Positions 33,651 to 41,489 of a stretch of DNA of 41,489 nucleotides are shown one piece after another. Position 1 is the stretch's first letter; every line of letters starts with the position of its first letter. Origin of the DNA: Sphingobium sp. AP50. GTDB lineage: Bacteria > Pseudomonadota > Alphaproteobacteria > Sphingomonadales > Sphingomonadaceae. The notes under the pieces were generated by a model. That model was not told the origin of the DNA. It made no database searches and saw only the letters and a list, made by a program, of their open reading frames with translations. The translations under genes and the position numbers were made by a program. The stretch is taken from positions 1 through 41,489 of the forward strand of contig NZ_FNYZ01000030.1 of NCBI RefSeq assembly GCF_900109095.1, written 5' to 3'.

Positions 33651-34039
33651 GCGGCTGACAGCATCACGGCCCCGAAAACTCGGGGGTGAATTGGCTAGGT
33701 GTGTCTCGAACGATGCTGCCGCATCTGTTCTGACCGTCCGGCACGCACGACGGACGTATTGATGCCTGACAGGGAAATCCTACCGGAAGGCTGTCAGCAT
33801 TCTCCATCCGGCAAAAGGATGATGCATGGTCTACAGGACGATTTCAAGACGAAGCGATGGGAAGTTTTACATGCTCGGATGGGGCGTATCAGCAGACCGA
33901 CTGTACTCAAACTGGTGTTCCTCGGTTTTGGATGCGCAACATTCTGCATCAAGCCGATCTACCGTTGTCCTGGCATTTACAATTTATTCTTGGACGCGCA
34001 GTAATCAATCCCCTCCCTCCACACCATGGGTTCGCATAA
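33651..34039. other. Intergenic region between sigma factor and MucR genes
   Basis: No convincing gene in these 389 bp. It should hold the divergent promoters of the sigma factor and the mucR-like gene. A small inverted repeat CCCCGA/TCGGGG occurs at 33670-33685. Short frames such as 33826-34050 lack a good ribosome-binding site and family features. Confidence 0.4.
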
Positions 34040-34930
34040 ATGGCCGATGAAACACCCAATGAATTCACGACGCTCACCGTCCAGCTACTGAGCGCCTTCG
34101 TCTCCAACAATACGGTTCCTGCCGACGGTCTGGCTGACCTGATCAAGTCGACACGTGCGGCATTGGCCACAAACCCGGTCGCGATCCAGGTCGAGCCGGA
34201 AGCGCAAGGTTACGTACCCGCCGTATCGATCCGCAGAAGCACTGCGTCGCGCGATTTCATTCTGAGCCTTATCGACGGAAAGCCCTACAAGACATTGAAG
34301 CGACATCTGGCGCAGCATGGTTTGACGCCGGATCAGTATCGCGATCGATTTAATCTGCCCAAGTCCTATCCCATGGTCGCCCCAGCCTATTCCGATGCCC
34401 GGCGGGCCGTCGCCGAAAAGCTGGGTTTGGGTAGAAAGCCCACGAAGATTACAGAGAACGGCAAGGAGGATGCTCTGCCGAAGGATGCGGGTTCGACGAT
34501 CAATCCAGCTCCCCGCACCGCAGTGGTCGCCGCCGAAGCAGCCGATGTCGGCACAAAAAATGTTAAGGCGGACACGGCCAAGACGGCACCAAAAACGAGG
34601 AAGATGGCTGCTCCAGAGACTACCACGGCCAAGCCGGGAAAAAAGGAACCAGCGGCAGTCAAGAAAACAGCGCGAAAGCGTTTGTCGATTGCTACGCCAA
34701 CGGACGACAAGCCCGCCCCCGCGCTCAAAGCTGACAGGAAAGATCAAGCAGTTTCCCTTGGGATCGAGGCCGAAACGATCAAACCAAAGAGAACCGTGAA
34801 AGCTCCAGGTTCGCCGAAGGCGGCCAAGCGAGCGGCAAAGCCGAAATCGTCGGCACCGACTGTGAAAGCAGGCACTGCGCCTGTCGCGGACGGTGGCGAA
34901 TTGAAGCAAGCCGCAGCTGGGAAGGCGTGA
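34040..34930 (+). CDS. MucR/Ros-family regulator with a histone-H1-like tail
   Basis: A 296-residue protein in two parts. Residues 1-134 are MucR-like: helical N-terminus, AVSIRRSTASRDFILSLIDG, KTLKRHLAQHGLTPDQYRDR, then SYPMVAPAYSDARRAVAEKL. The Ros/MucR zinc site is C-x2-C-x9-H-x3/4-H; here the two cysteine positions are Ser and Asp (SLID), while the two histidines (89, 93) remain. Residues 135-296 are low-complexity and Lys/Ala/Pro-rich (PKAAKRAAKPKSSAP), like histone H1 or alphaproteobacterial nucleoid proteins. MucR proteins bind AT-rich DNA and silence acquired genes in alphaproteobacteria, so a xenogeneic silencer or nucleoid role fits. It is followed by a strong hairpin. Confidence 0.85.
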   Translation: MADETPNEFTTLTVQLLSAFVSNNTVPADGLADLIKSTRAALATNPVAIQVEPEAQGYVPAVSIRRSTASRDFILSLIDGKPYKTLKRHLAQHGLTPDQYRDRFNLPKSYPMVAPAYSDARRAVAEKLGLGRKPTKITENGKEDALPKDAGSTINPAPRTAVVAAEAADVGTKNVKADTAKTAPKTRKMAAPETTTAKPGKKEPAAVKKTARKRLSIATPTDDKPAPALKADRKDQAVSLGIEAETIKPKRTVKAPGSPKAAKRAAKPKSSAPTVKAGTAPVADGGELKQAAAGKA

Positions 34931-34938
34931 ACGAGTAG

Positions 34939-34963
34939 AGCGCGGCGCCGTTGGCGCCGCGCT
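34939..34963 (+). terminator. Hairpin after the mucR-like gene
   Basis: AGCGCGGCGCC (34939-34949) pairs exactly with GGCGCCGCGCT (34953-34963) across a GTT loop. It starts 8 nt after the stop codon. A T-tract is weak, so it is a GC-type terminator or stabiliser, possibly also stopping the leftward transcript of the kinase operon. Confidence 0.7.
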
Positions 34964-35273
34964 TCGCTAATCTGCAGATGATTCAAAGACATCCGGGGAT
35001 TTCGACCCTTTGCCGCCTTTCAAGGGGCGATTTTCGATTGCCAGGTGCGGACCGACTGCTAACCGAATGACTGGGCCTGCGGCAGGCTGCGAACTAGCAT
35101 ATAGATATCTAAGCGACCTCCACCTTAGCTTTTCCAAAGGCTTCGACTTTCTAGGCCAATCTGCCTCGGTTAAGCCTAATCGCATGGACGACACTTATTC
35201 GCCGAAACCTCGCGCCAAGGCGGTCGCCTGCCCAAATTTTACCCATCCGGCAGCGATTGAACCCGTCGCGGAC
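34964..35273. other. Gene-free stretch downstream of the kinase gene
   Basis: About 310 bp between the hairpin and the end of the kinase gene. Open frames here have no ribosome-binding site or recognisable domain, and no strong repeat is seen. Composition is slightly more AT-rich than the tra region, which fits a junction between separately acquired modules. Confidence 0.4.
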
Positions 35274-35816
35274 TTACGAACGCAATATCTCGAGTAAACA
35301 ATCTATCTTGCCGTCTGCGATGAAAATGAATGGGTGTTGGAGTTCGGTGGCAATGCGCCGAGCGGCCGCATCTGCTTTCTCCTGATGATCCCGCAATGCC
35401 GTGACATCGCGATATGGCCGTTCGCGCTCCCTATCGGCCCGACGCCGCTCCGCTATCACTTCAGGATCGGCTGCCAGAAAGCAGATCGTGTCAAGCCGGA
35501 GAGCCTTGAATACCCAAGATGGAATTTCGATTAGATCATCGCGCCCGTCGATGATGCTATGTCCATCAAATATGATCGGGAGTTCCGTCCCGGCTGCCTC
35601 ACGTTCGAATGCAGCGATCATGAGGGCCTGATTGTCGATAACAGCCCCTGTGCGCAACGCCTCCGAGCTTTGCGGGTCCTGCGCCCTGTATGCCTGTTCA
35701 GCTTTGATCAGCCCGCTGGCTTGGAGATGGAGCAACGGTACAGTCTCGCGGACCTTGTCGATGAGCGTGGACTTTCCCACGCCAGACAGGCCAAGGACAG
35801 CTATACGTCTATTCAT
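35274..35816 (-). CDS. P-loop nucleotide-kinase-like protein
   Basis: A 180-residue cytoplasmic protein. Walker A is GLSGVGKST at 9-17. A likely second motif is ELPIIFDGHSIIDGRDD in the middle, and a lid-like region carries RRRADRERERPYRD, as in adenylate- or gluconate-kinase-type folds. The family resembles small nucleotide or sugar kinases; the substrate cannot be read from the sequence. The ATG overlaps the stop of the PIN-GNAT gene (ATGA), so it is the last gene of a three-gene operon. Alternative readings are a regulatory ATPase or a zeta-toxin-like kinase. Confidence 0.82.
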   Translation of the reverse strand: MNRRIAVLGLSGVGKSTLIDKVRETVPLLHLQASGLIKAEQAYRAQDPQSSEALRTGAVIDNQALMIAAFEREAAGTELPIIFDGHSIIDGRDDLIEIPSWVFKALRLDTICFLAADPEVIAERRRADRERERPYRDVTALRDHQEKADAAARRIATELQHPFIFIADGKIDCLLEILRS

Positions 35817-37339
35817 ACCGCAAATCCAAAGGCGCCCTGCCTGAGCACCGACAATTGCTGTGGCGGAAGAAGGTTTTTGATTGATTGCGGCGGATGGCCC
35901 GCAAACACGCTGCAAGTCTTGAGAGCCGCCAACGACATGGGCGGTTCAAGATGCGCCGCCAAGAGGAAGTTTATCACTTTGACCGGGCGACCTTGCGATG
36001 CGGCCAAATTCCTGAGCTGCGCATCGCTATAGACAGAGCGACCACCCGCCAGCCGGCGCAGTTCTTCGGTGGAATGTGCAAGCTTCATCTCCTCGAACAC
36101 GCCGACGGTCGTTATGGCCTGCGAGGGCTGCGCCCCGGACTTGCCCTTGTAGAAGAACAGGAGCGCTCCAGGTTGAGAGATATGCGCAGGTGCCCGGCAT
36201 AAATAGACCTTTCGGATCGTGTTGCCGGGCCGCTGAAACCCAGTGTCACTGAAAAGGCTAAGTTGATTGCGGTTCACCAGCTCAGGGAAGAGGATCTCAT
36301 GAAATTCCTCCTGGATGGGTATCGCATAGGCGGCGACTCCGTCGCCAGTCGCGAATCGCGGATAATTTTGCCGAGCCAGATCGAACAGCGAGGTTTCGGG
36401 AACAGGCAGGAGCCGATCACGGCCTATGGCCTTTTCGTAAACGCGCTCGCCATTCTCATTGTCTCGCGTATGGCGAAAGCCGTAATATTCAAGCAGCGCC
36501 ATAAGCGTCTGCTGTCCCGAATAAGTCGTGAGATAAACGACGTCATGATTATTGGACTGGGCGTACCACAGGACCTGCTTGAGCAGGAGTTCACCAAGCT
36601 TTACACCTCGACTTTCGGCCCGCACCTTGAACGTGCAGATCTTGAGGATCTTTTCGCCGGGAAGCGTGGCGTCGGTATCACCCTGCCGTTCGTCCTTGCG
36701 AACGATCAGACCTGCAACCTGCCCCTCATCCATTACCACCCAGCACTTCCGCATTGGTTTGACGCATTTCTCGCGCCACCAATCGTCAAATCCCGGATAG
36801 TCGTCCCGCAGGCTAAGAAAGATGGGGTCATTCTGAGAAATGGTGTTGGCCTCCATCTCCAGCACCGCCGGGAAAACGACGGCTACCGCCTCATAAGTGG
36901 TCCGGAGGAAGGAGACCGCGTCGGCGACGTACAGAACACGAGCGCCGAACGTGGAGGATATTCGCTCGGCGCGCTCATGAAGGCCTTGGTCCTCGGTAAC
37001 GAGGAAGTCGGCAACACCGATTTCGAGTGCATGGAGCAGCGTCGCGTCCACGAGGTCATTCGGGCGGCGGATACGACCGAAACTAGCCTCCAGTTCCACC
37101 TGGCCAATCCCCGCCATTTTTTTTACGACGGGGAATTTATTGATCTTGCTCAGGGATACGCGGCGGCGCGCTTCATCCTTGTCCCGCCTGATATCGTCAA
37201 TTGCTGCTTCATGGACGAAAATCTCGACGCCGTGCCGCCCCGCAAGTTGTTGCAGGGAGGCGAAGTGCGGTGCGACTTCGGCATGATCTTCCAGGCCGAT
37301 GAAGACATTTGTGTCAATCAGGAATCTGGGCGCGCTCAT
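35813..37339 (-). CDS. PIN-GNAT-PUA-like fusion protein
   Basis: A 508-residue protein with three apparent domains. Residues 1-150 look like a PIN nuclease: FLIDTNVFIGLED with Asp9, a Glu/Asp helix (VHEAAIDDIRRDKDE), DLVDATLLHA, and DFLVTEDQGL with Asp111 and Asp117. Residues 160-305 look like a GNAT acetyltransferase, with VRAESRGVKLGELLLKQVL as the acetyl-CoA-binding loop and helix. Residues 375-500 look like a PUA-fold (ASCH/EVE-type) domain: RKVYLCRAPAHISQPGALLF and TTVGVFEEM. The start at 37339 overlaps the upstream gene by 26 bp; earlier in-frame starts add no domain sequence. A nuclease with an acetyltransferase and an RNA-binding-like domain suggests modification or cleavage of RNA; the target is unknown. 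Confidence 0.85.
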   Translation of the reverse strand: MSAPRFLIDTNVFIGLEDHAEVAPHFASLQQLAGRHGVEIFVHEAAIDDIRRDKDEARRRVSLSKINKFPVVKKMAGIGQVELEASFGRIRRPNDLVDATLLHALEIGVADFLVTEDQGLHERAERISSTFGARVLYVADAVSFLRTTYEAVAVVFPAVLEMEANTISQNDPIFLSLRDDYPGFDDWWREKCVKPMRKCWVVMDEGQVAGLIVRKDERQGDTDATLPGEKILKICTFKVRAESRGVKLGELLLKQVLWYAQSNNHDVVYLTTYSGQQTLMALLEYYGFRHTRDNENGERVYEKAIGRDRLLPVPETSLFDLARQNYPRFATGDGVAAYAIPIQEEFHEILFPELVNRNQLSLFSDTGFQRPGNTIRKVYLCRAPAHISQPGALLFFYKGKSGAQPSQAITTVGVFEEMKLAHSTEELRRLAGGRSVYSDAQLRNLAASQGRPVKVINFLLAAHLEPPMSLAALKTCSVFAGHPPQSIKNLLPPQQLSVLRQGAFGFAV

Positions 37340-38105
37340 ACAGAAGGGCTTCTCGCATCTTGGGCGTCGCATAGAGGAAGGACTGGGGTGGTTCGAAACT
37401 AAATCGATCCCTGAGCTCACTCAAGCCCAAGGGACGCGGCAGCGGCCGACCATGCCGCAGTTCGATGGCGAATGCCTGCCCAGCGCCCTCGAAATATGCG
37501 TCGAAATCCTTACGGGCGATGCAGGCGCGATCACCAAACGCCTTCCATATTTCCAATGGCGTGCGCTTATGAACTTCGCCGATCTCGGCGATACCGGACA
37601 GAGCCCGTGTCGGACTGGTCTCATAGATGAGGGCCGTCGTGCCACACGGCACTGACATGGGGAAGCGGCGGCGAAGCTCCACCGTCTTCTCTCCGCTTAC
37701 AATTTTTCGGGTGTATGCTGGCTTGATGCTGAACACAACGTCCCGGTGCGGTGGCAGCCGGTCATCGTCGATGATCGGCAGCATCAATTGGTTTTCATCG
37801 ACCTGATCGAAGCGATAATCAGCCTCCCGCAGACTGTTGATCATCGTGGCCGCGTTGTCGAAGCAAGCCTGGATCCGTAAGGTCGCGCCCATTGCGCCCA
37901 GATAATCGCGCAGCGTCGAGACGTGGATATCTTTGCGGCTCTCCAAGCGCGTGACCGCAGACTGACCGATTTGCAGGCGCTCAGCGACCTGAGTCTGAGT
38001 GAGACCGGCCAGCTTCCGGATTTCACGAAGGCGATGGCCAATGTGGCCATCTACGGCGTCGGCACCGCCCGGAAGCGGTTCAAAAATTTTGCCAACGACC
38101 TTCAT
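37314..38105 (-). CDS. Helix-turn-helix and ASCH domain protein
   Basis: A 263-residue protein. An XRE-type helix-turn-helix lies at about 22-80 (RLREIRKLAGLTQTQVAERL, then GQSAVTRLESRKDI). An ASCH domain lies at about 122-225, with FSIKPAYTRKIVSGEKTVEL and LIYETSPTRALSGIAEIGEV, a typical ASCH core. ASCH domains belong to the PUA superfamily and are thought to bind RNA or nucleotides. AGGA lies just before the ATG at 38105. It is the first gene of the leftward operon, and probably regulates that operon and the divergent large gene. The operon partner also ends in a PUA-fold domain. Confidence 0.87.
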   Translation of the reverse strand: MKVVGKIFEPLPGGADAVDGHIGHRLREIRKLAGLTQTQVAERLQIGQSAVTRLESRKDIHVSTLRDYLGAMGATLRIQACFDNAATMINSLREADYRFDQVDENQLMLPIIDDDRLPPHRDVVFSIKPAYTRKIVSGEKTVELRRRFPMSVPCGTTALIYETSPTRALSGIAEIGEVHKRTPLEIWKAFGDRACIARKDFDAYFEGAGQAFAIELRHGRPLPRPLGLSELRDRFSFEPPQSFLYATPKMREALLYERAQIPD

Positions 38106-38140
38106 TCTTCCTCGCACACTTTGCAAACCCTGATTCCAAT

Positions 38141-38168
38141 ATATTACATCGAAGGCATATTCCGCCAA
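38141..38168 (-). promoter_or_regulatory. Likely promoter of the HTH-ASCH operon
   Basis: On the minus strand TTGGCG (38168-38163) and TAATAT (38146-38141) are separated by 16 bp. Transcription would begin near 38134, leaving a leader of about 30 nt before the ATG. It lies in the 150-bp divergent region shared with the large glycosyltransferase gene. Confidence 0.4.
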
Positions 38169-38255
38169 GTGATTTGTGCGGTGCAAGAGGAGGGCGGTAC
38201 TGCTTCAAATGCGCCCGGACTTTTCTTACCCGGCGGGAAATGGCAGGAGCGGCAG

Positions 38256-41200
38256 ATGCAGCGGGGCAATCGGGCCGCCGCACTCTTGTTTCACTTTTGT
38301 CCGGGACTTAACGTGACCGAGCATCTCTACGTCGTCAGTTCGGAATGGGGCGGCACCCAAGGCGGAATCAATGTTTTCAACAAATCCCTCGTTGAGGCGT
38401 TGGCGCGCGTCGTGGGCGCCGGCGTACAAGTCTGTGCTGTCATCGCATCGGTGGAGACGATTCCCACCAGCCAAAGCGGAGCTTTTCGTTTCATCGATTA
38501 TGATGGAACGGGCGAAGGCCTGGCAACGACCATCGTGCGCGACATCGAGGCGACGCGATCCGGGGCTGATCGGATCGTTATAATCGGCCATGACGTCCAC
38601 AGCGGACCTCATGCACTTATTGCTTGCGAGGCCTTGCGCGATCGAGCTCTGAAGAGTGAAGCCGCCCTGTTCTGCCACATGGACTATTCTGCATATCAGA
38701 AGTTCAAATCTCAGCCGATCAGGCAAATCAACGAAAAAATAAAGCTTCAACGCGATATAGTTAAAAGAGGCGATCATGTCTTTGCGGTCGGCCCCCTGCT
38801 TCAGGAGGCCTTCGGTGCACTTCGCGATGTCACTGAAAAACAGTCTCCGATCTACTCGATTATCCCCGGCGCACCGGAGGCGCTAACCAAGCGCATTGCT
38901 GAAAATCCAGCCAAGGCTACGCATTTCTTCTTTGCCGGCCGTATCGATCCTGACAATGACCCAATCAAGAACGGCCGTCTGGCCTTGCGCGCCATTTTCG
39001 AAGCATATGAAAAGAATGCGCGATCGACCAACCCCCGCTGGCACCAGCGTGGCCAGTTCATTGCATACGGACTTGGCGAGGACGTCACGGACGCGTGGTT
39101 TTGCGAAGAGCTGAAAGGGTTTTCTTATGGCAACCACTTCACTCCCCTGCCGCGACGCTTCGCCGATCAAGAGGAGATTTTTGACGAACTCTTGAATAGT
39201 CATGTCTCCATCATGCCCTCAATTCATGAGGGCTTTGGCCTGGCCGGATGGGAGGCGGTGTGCGCCGGGGTTCCCCTGATCTGCTCCAAGCACACAGGAT
39301 TGGCCGAGTTCCTCGACGCTTATTTCAACGAAAACCATCTGGCACCAAGAGAGTCAGTGCTTTTCGTTGAGATGGGGGACGAAATAGACATCGACACGCT
39401 CTCATCAGCGATTGACGAGATGGTGCGAAAATATGACCGGCGTCGGTCGCATGCGCGAAAGTTAGCTGAGGATATCACAAAGCAGTTCACCTGGGATGCC
39501 TGCGCCCAGTCGGTGGCCAGCCGGCTCGGCCTATCTCAGGCGGGACCATCTGACTGGCAATCCCGCCAACAGGACAGCGATGCCGCGCTTGCTCGCGATG
39601 GCACGAGCGACAACATTGCGGCCGAAGTCGAACGTGCGCTCCGGGAGGCAAATGCGGCCAACTCACTGAACGAATGGAGCCTGACCTGCACCGCGCTCAA
39701 TTATATCAGTGATATCGGTAAAACTCCGACATACGCCGAGAGACAGAATGCGTTCGGTCAGCTGCAGACAATCGCTGATGGAATCCAGAGGGGATATGAA
39801 GCCGAAAGCTTGCGCCAGCCCCTGATCCGGTTTTCGGGACGCTTTGATGTCGGGTGGCGCTTCATGGCGGCAGCATCAGGGGTTGCGCGCTCGTTTCAGG
39901 CCTTCGTGACAGTCATACCGAAGGAGATGCTTCGCGACATACATGCCGACAGCTTCCTTAACCGCGAGTTTCTCCATTACTCAATGAAGTTCGCTGACGA
40001 GTTCGACAATGTATCGGAGGAGGTCGCGCGCGAATTCTTTGCTCAAGCGCTCGCTAGTGCACCCGAGAGTCCCCCGCTTCAGATCCGCTTTGCTCGTCTC
40101 GAAGCCGCCTTCCCTGAACTTGCCTCGGTCGCCTCCCTCGATCCATCGCAAAACTCCCATTATAACGCTGAGCGAAATCGCTGCGAAGCAATCAGGGCCA
40201 GTCGATTCGACCTTAATGATCTCGCGACCAATCATCAGCTTGGGCCCACGGCCCTGGCGCTTGCAACGCTCAGTCCAGCCTTTCGGACGCGTGGGATCGA
40301 TCAGATATTCATCGCCGGGAATGAACACGGCCATGTCGCGCCAAGACCGGCCTGGCGCGGCGACAAGCTCCTACGGAGCGCGTTATTGGCCGCCATCCTT
40401 CACCCGAATATGCTCATCGCTTTTATAGAGGCGATGGCATTGGATGAAGAGGAAGCAATAAGGTGGGCCGCGATAGACCTCGCCTTCTCCCTGACAGTGC
40501 GCAGCCGACTTTTTGACGCCAGCCGCGCCGGGACGCTCGAGGAATCGTCCTTTCAGCTCAAGCAACGCCTTGGAGCCATCGTCGATTCCGCCGTCCAGGG
40601 CGATGGATGTCATCCTTGGATGCAACGTGAGTTTCTGGACCGCTTCCATCGCGAACACAGCGCCCCAAGCCTCCCTAAAGAGATGCGGTTCACCGCAAGC
40701 GACTTCCCTTTCTCCCGTGCACTATTTGGTCCGGCAGTCGGTGAGGCAGGAAACCATCCCTTCGACAGTCTTCATCCCGAAGTTCACCTCAGCGCCCAGA
40801 AACTGCTCGAAACGATGCGTCGCGTGCTGCTGGTCCTGCCTCCCATTTCGATGAAAACCGGGGCACCCGACGTCTCGACGACATCAACCCCGCCTTTGGG
40901 CCTTGGGATGGTGGGCAGCCACCTCCTCGCGGACGGCCATGACGTCCATCTTGCAGACTGCCATCGGACACCGGCCCTCGTCCATGAGGTCATCGAAGCG
41001 GCGTCGCAATTCCAGTGGATCGGCTTCAACACCGTTCTACCGACGATGCGGTCAACGTTGTACATGGCCTCATCCATCAAACGGACCTTCTCACCGCCAG
41101 CGATCGTGGTTGGCGGCCCGGCGGTCAATGCTGGCGCGTTTCAAAGCGCAGCGCAGAATGATGATGAAGCAAGCTCTTGGGACTTCGAGATCAACGCGCA

Positions 41201-41411
41201 GGCGGAAACGAATTTCGCTTATCTGGTCCGAAGTGCGGCCCGCGGTGACGCAGCGCTTCCGGCCGGCATCAAGCCCAATGAGCACAGCCCTTTGGTGTTG
41301 AACGCCGGCCACCGATCCAAAGGCGCATCCGCCGCCATCGAGCCCCGGGAATGGCCTGAGACAGTCTTGCTCGACCGTCGCCTTTTCTCGACGCCTAAGA
41401 GCCTGTCTTGA
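38256..41411 (+). pseudogene. Glycosyltransferase fused to a B12-binding radical-SAM-type domain, cut short by an IS
   Basis: The remaining 1051 codons hold three parts. Residues 20-430 are a GT-B glycosyltransferase: SSEWGGTQGGINVFNKSLVE at the start, FAGRIDPDN, and HEGFGLAGWEAVCAGVP with the GT4 EGFGL motif at 325-329. Residues 430 to about 850 are helical and unrecognised. Residues 853 to about 1000 resemble the cobalamin-binding domain of B12-dependent radical SAM enzymes: RRVLLVLPPIS, TPPLGLGMVGSHLLADGHDV, and AIVVGGPAVNAG. The frame then runs into the IS at 41399, and the last codons (KSLS and TGA) come from the IS end, so the radical SAM core with its CxxxCxxC is missing. GGAG lies 6 nt before ATG 38256; an open frame back to 37923 is antisense to HTH-ASCH and is rejected. 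Confidence 0.8.
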
Positions 41412-41489
41412 ATCTCATGCGTAACGAGCGATACGCCTGATGAGGATGATTGCAGCGGCGGCATAAAGCAGGGCATTTGCGGATTTGAT
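41399..41489 (-). mobile_element. 3' end of a second IS5-family insertion sequence, inverted relative to the first
   Basis: On the minus strand the window edge reads LLYAAAAIILIRRIARYA and TGA at 41417-41415, the same transposase end as at position 1 but with several substitutions. The IS end GAGCCTGTCTTGAATC starts at 41399 and is preceded by CTAA, which fits the YTAR target preference of IS5. The last 35 bp of the two copies, across the stop codon to the tip, are identical. The copy interrupts the glycosyltransferase/B12 gene. Confidence 0.8.

Noticed and set aside
33826..34050. A 74-codon frame before the mucR-like gene
   Set aside because: It has no ribosome-binding site, overlaps the start of the mucR-like gene and shows no conserved features.
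35010..35297. A 95-codon frame after the mucR terminator
   Set aside because: It runs into the kinase gene on the other strand, has no start signal and an irregular composition.
36263..37402. A 379-codon plus-strand frame opposite the PIN-GNAT gene
   Set aside because: The opposite strand carries domain motifs and an ATGA-linked operon; this frame has neither.
37923..38255. N-terminal extension of the glycosyltransferase frame
   Set aside because: It runs antisense through the helix-turn-helix of the HTH-ASCH gene and its promoter, and the ATG at 38256 has a good ribosome-binding site.

Overview
The window looks like a mobile accessory segment (plasmid or integrative element) of a sphingomonad-type alphaproteobacterium such as Sphingobium, Novosphingobium or Sphingopyxis. 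The reasons are the high GC content with long antisense open frames, an F-type tra cluster of the sphingomonad megaplasmid kind, a lasso-peptide cluster with its own isopeptidase and FecI/FecR/TonB receptor genes, and a MucR-family regulator. Species and replicon type are inference. No relaxase, coupling protein, oriT, rep or par gene is visible.

Layout. (1) 1-95 and 41399-41489 are the 3' ends of two related but non-identical IS5-type insertion sequences in inverted orientation, so the window is bounded on both sides by IS copies. (2) 158-598 is a small membrane protein running tail-to-tail into traG. (3) 579-22222, all on the minus strand and transcribed right to left, is a nearly gapless F-type type IV secretion operon: a small exported protein, a DsbC-like protein, traA, L, E, K, B, V, C, two small membrane proteins, traW, traU, a 124-codon unknown gene, traN split in two, trbC, an S26 signal peptidase, traF, a second thioredoxin-like protein, traH and traG. 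Most junctions are 4-nt ATGA or GTGA overlaps. (4) 22373-24228 is a regulatory island: a tandem array of palindromes, a 138-aa unknown protein, an XRE regulator and a GntR regulator. (5) 24279-33650 is a complete lasso-peptide locus. A rightward operon carries the 43-codon precursor (24384-24515), a fused leader-recognition/protease gene (B) and an asparagine-synthetase-like cyclase (C). A convergent leftward operon carries an ECF sigma factor, FecR anti-sigma factor, FecA-like TonB receptor and lasso isopeptidase. There is no ABC exporter gene. (6) 34040-34930 is a MucR-like protein with both zinc-finger cysteines replaced and a long histone-H1-like tail, followed by a strong hairpin. (7) 35274-41411 is an unfamiliar divergent locus: leftward HTH-ASCH, PIN-GNAT-PUA and P-loop kinase genes, and rightward a very large glycosyltransferase fused to a B12-binding radical-SAM-type domain that is cut off by the right-hand IS.

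How the parts work together. The tra operon would build a conjugative pilus and mating-pair apparatus, with several periplasmic thiol proteins for its cysteine-rich parts. In the lasso locus the precursor would be recognised and cut by B and closed by C into a Gly1-Asp9 ring. Related peptides are taken up through TonB receptors and linearised by the isopeptidase, with FecI/FecR reporting receptor occupancy. The right-hand locus has no assigned function; its domains (RNA-binding-like ASCH/PUA, PIN nuclease, acetyltransferase, nucleotide kinase, glycosyltransferase, radical SAM) suggest nucleic-acid or nucleotide modification, conflict or a dedicated metabolite.
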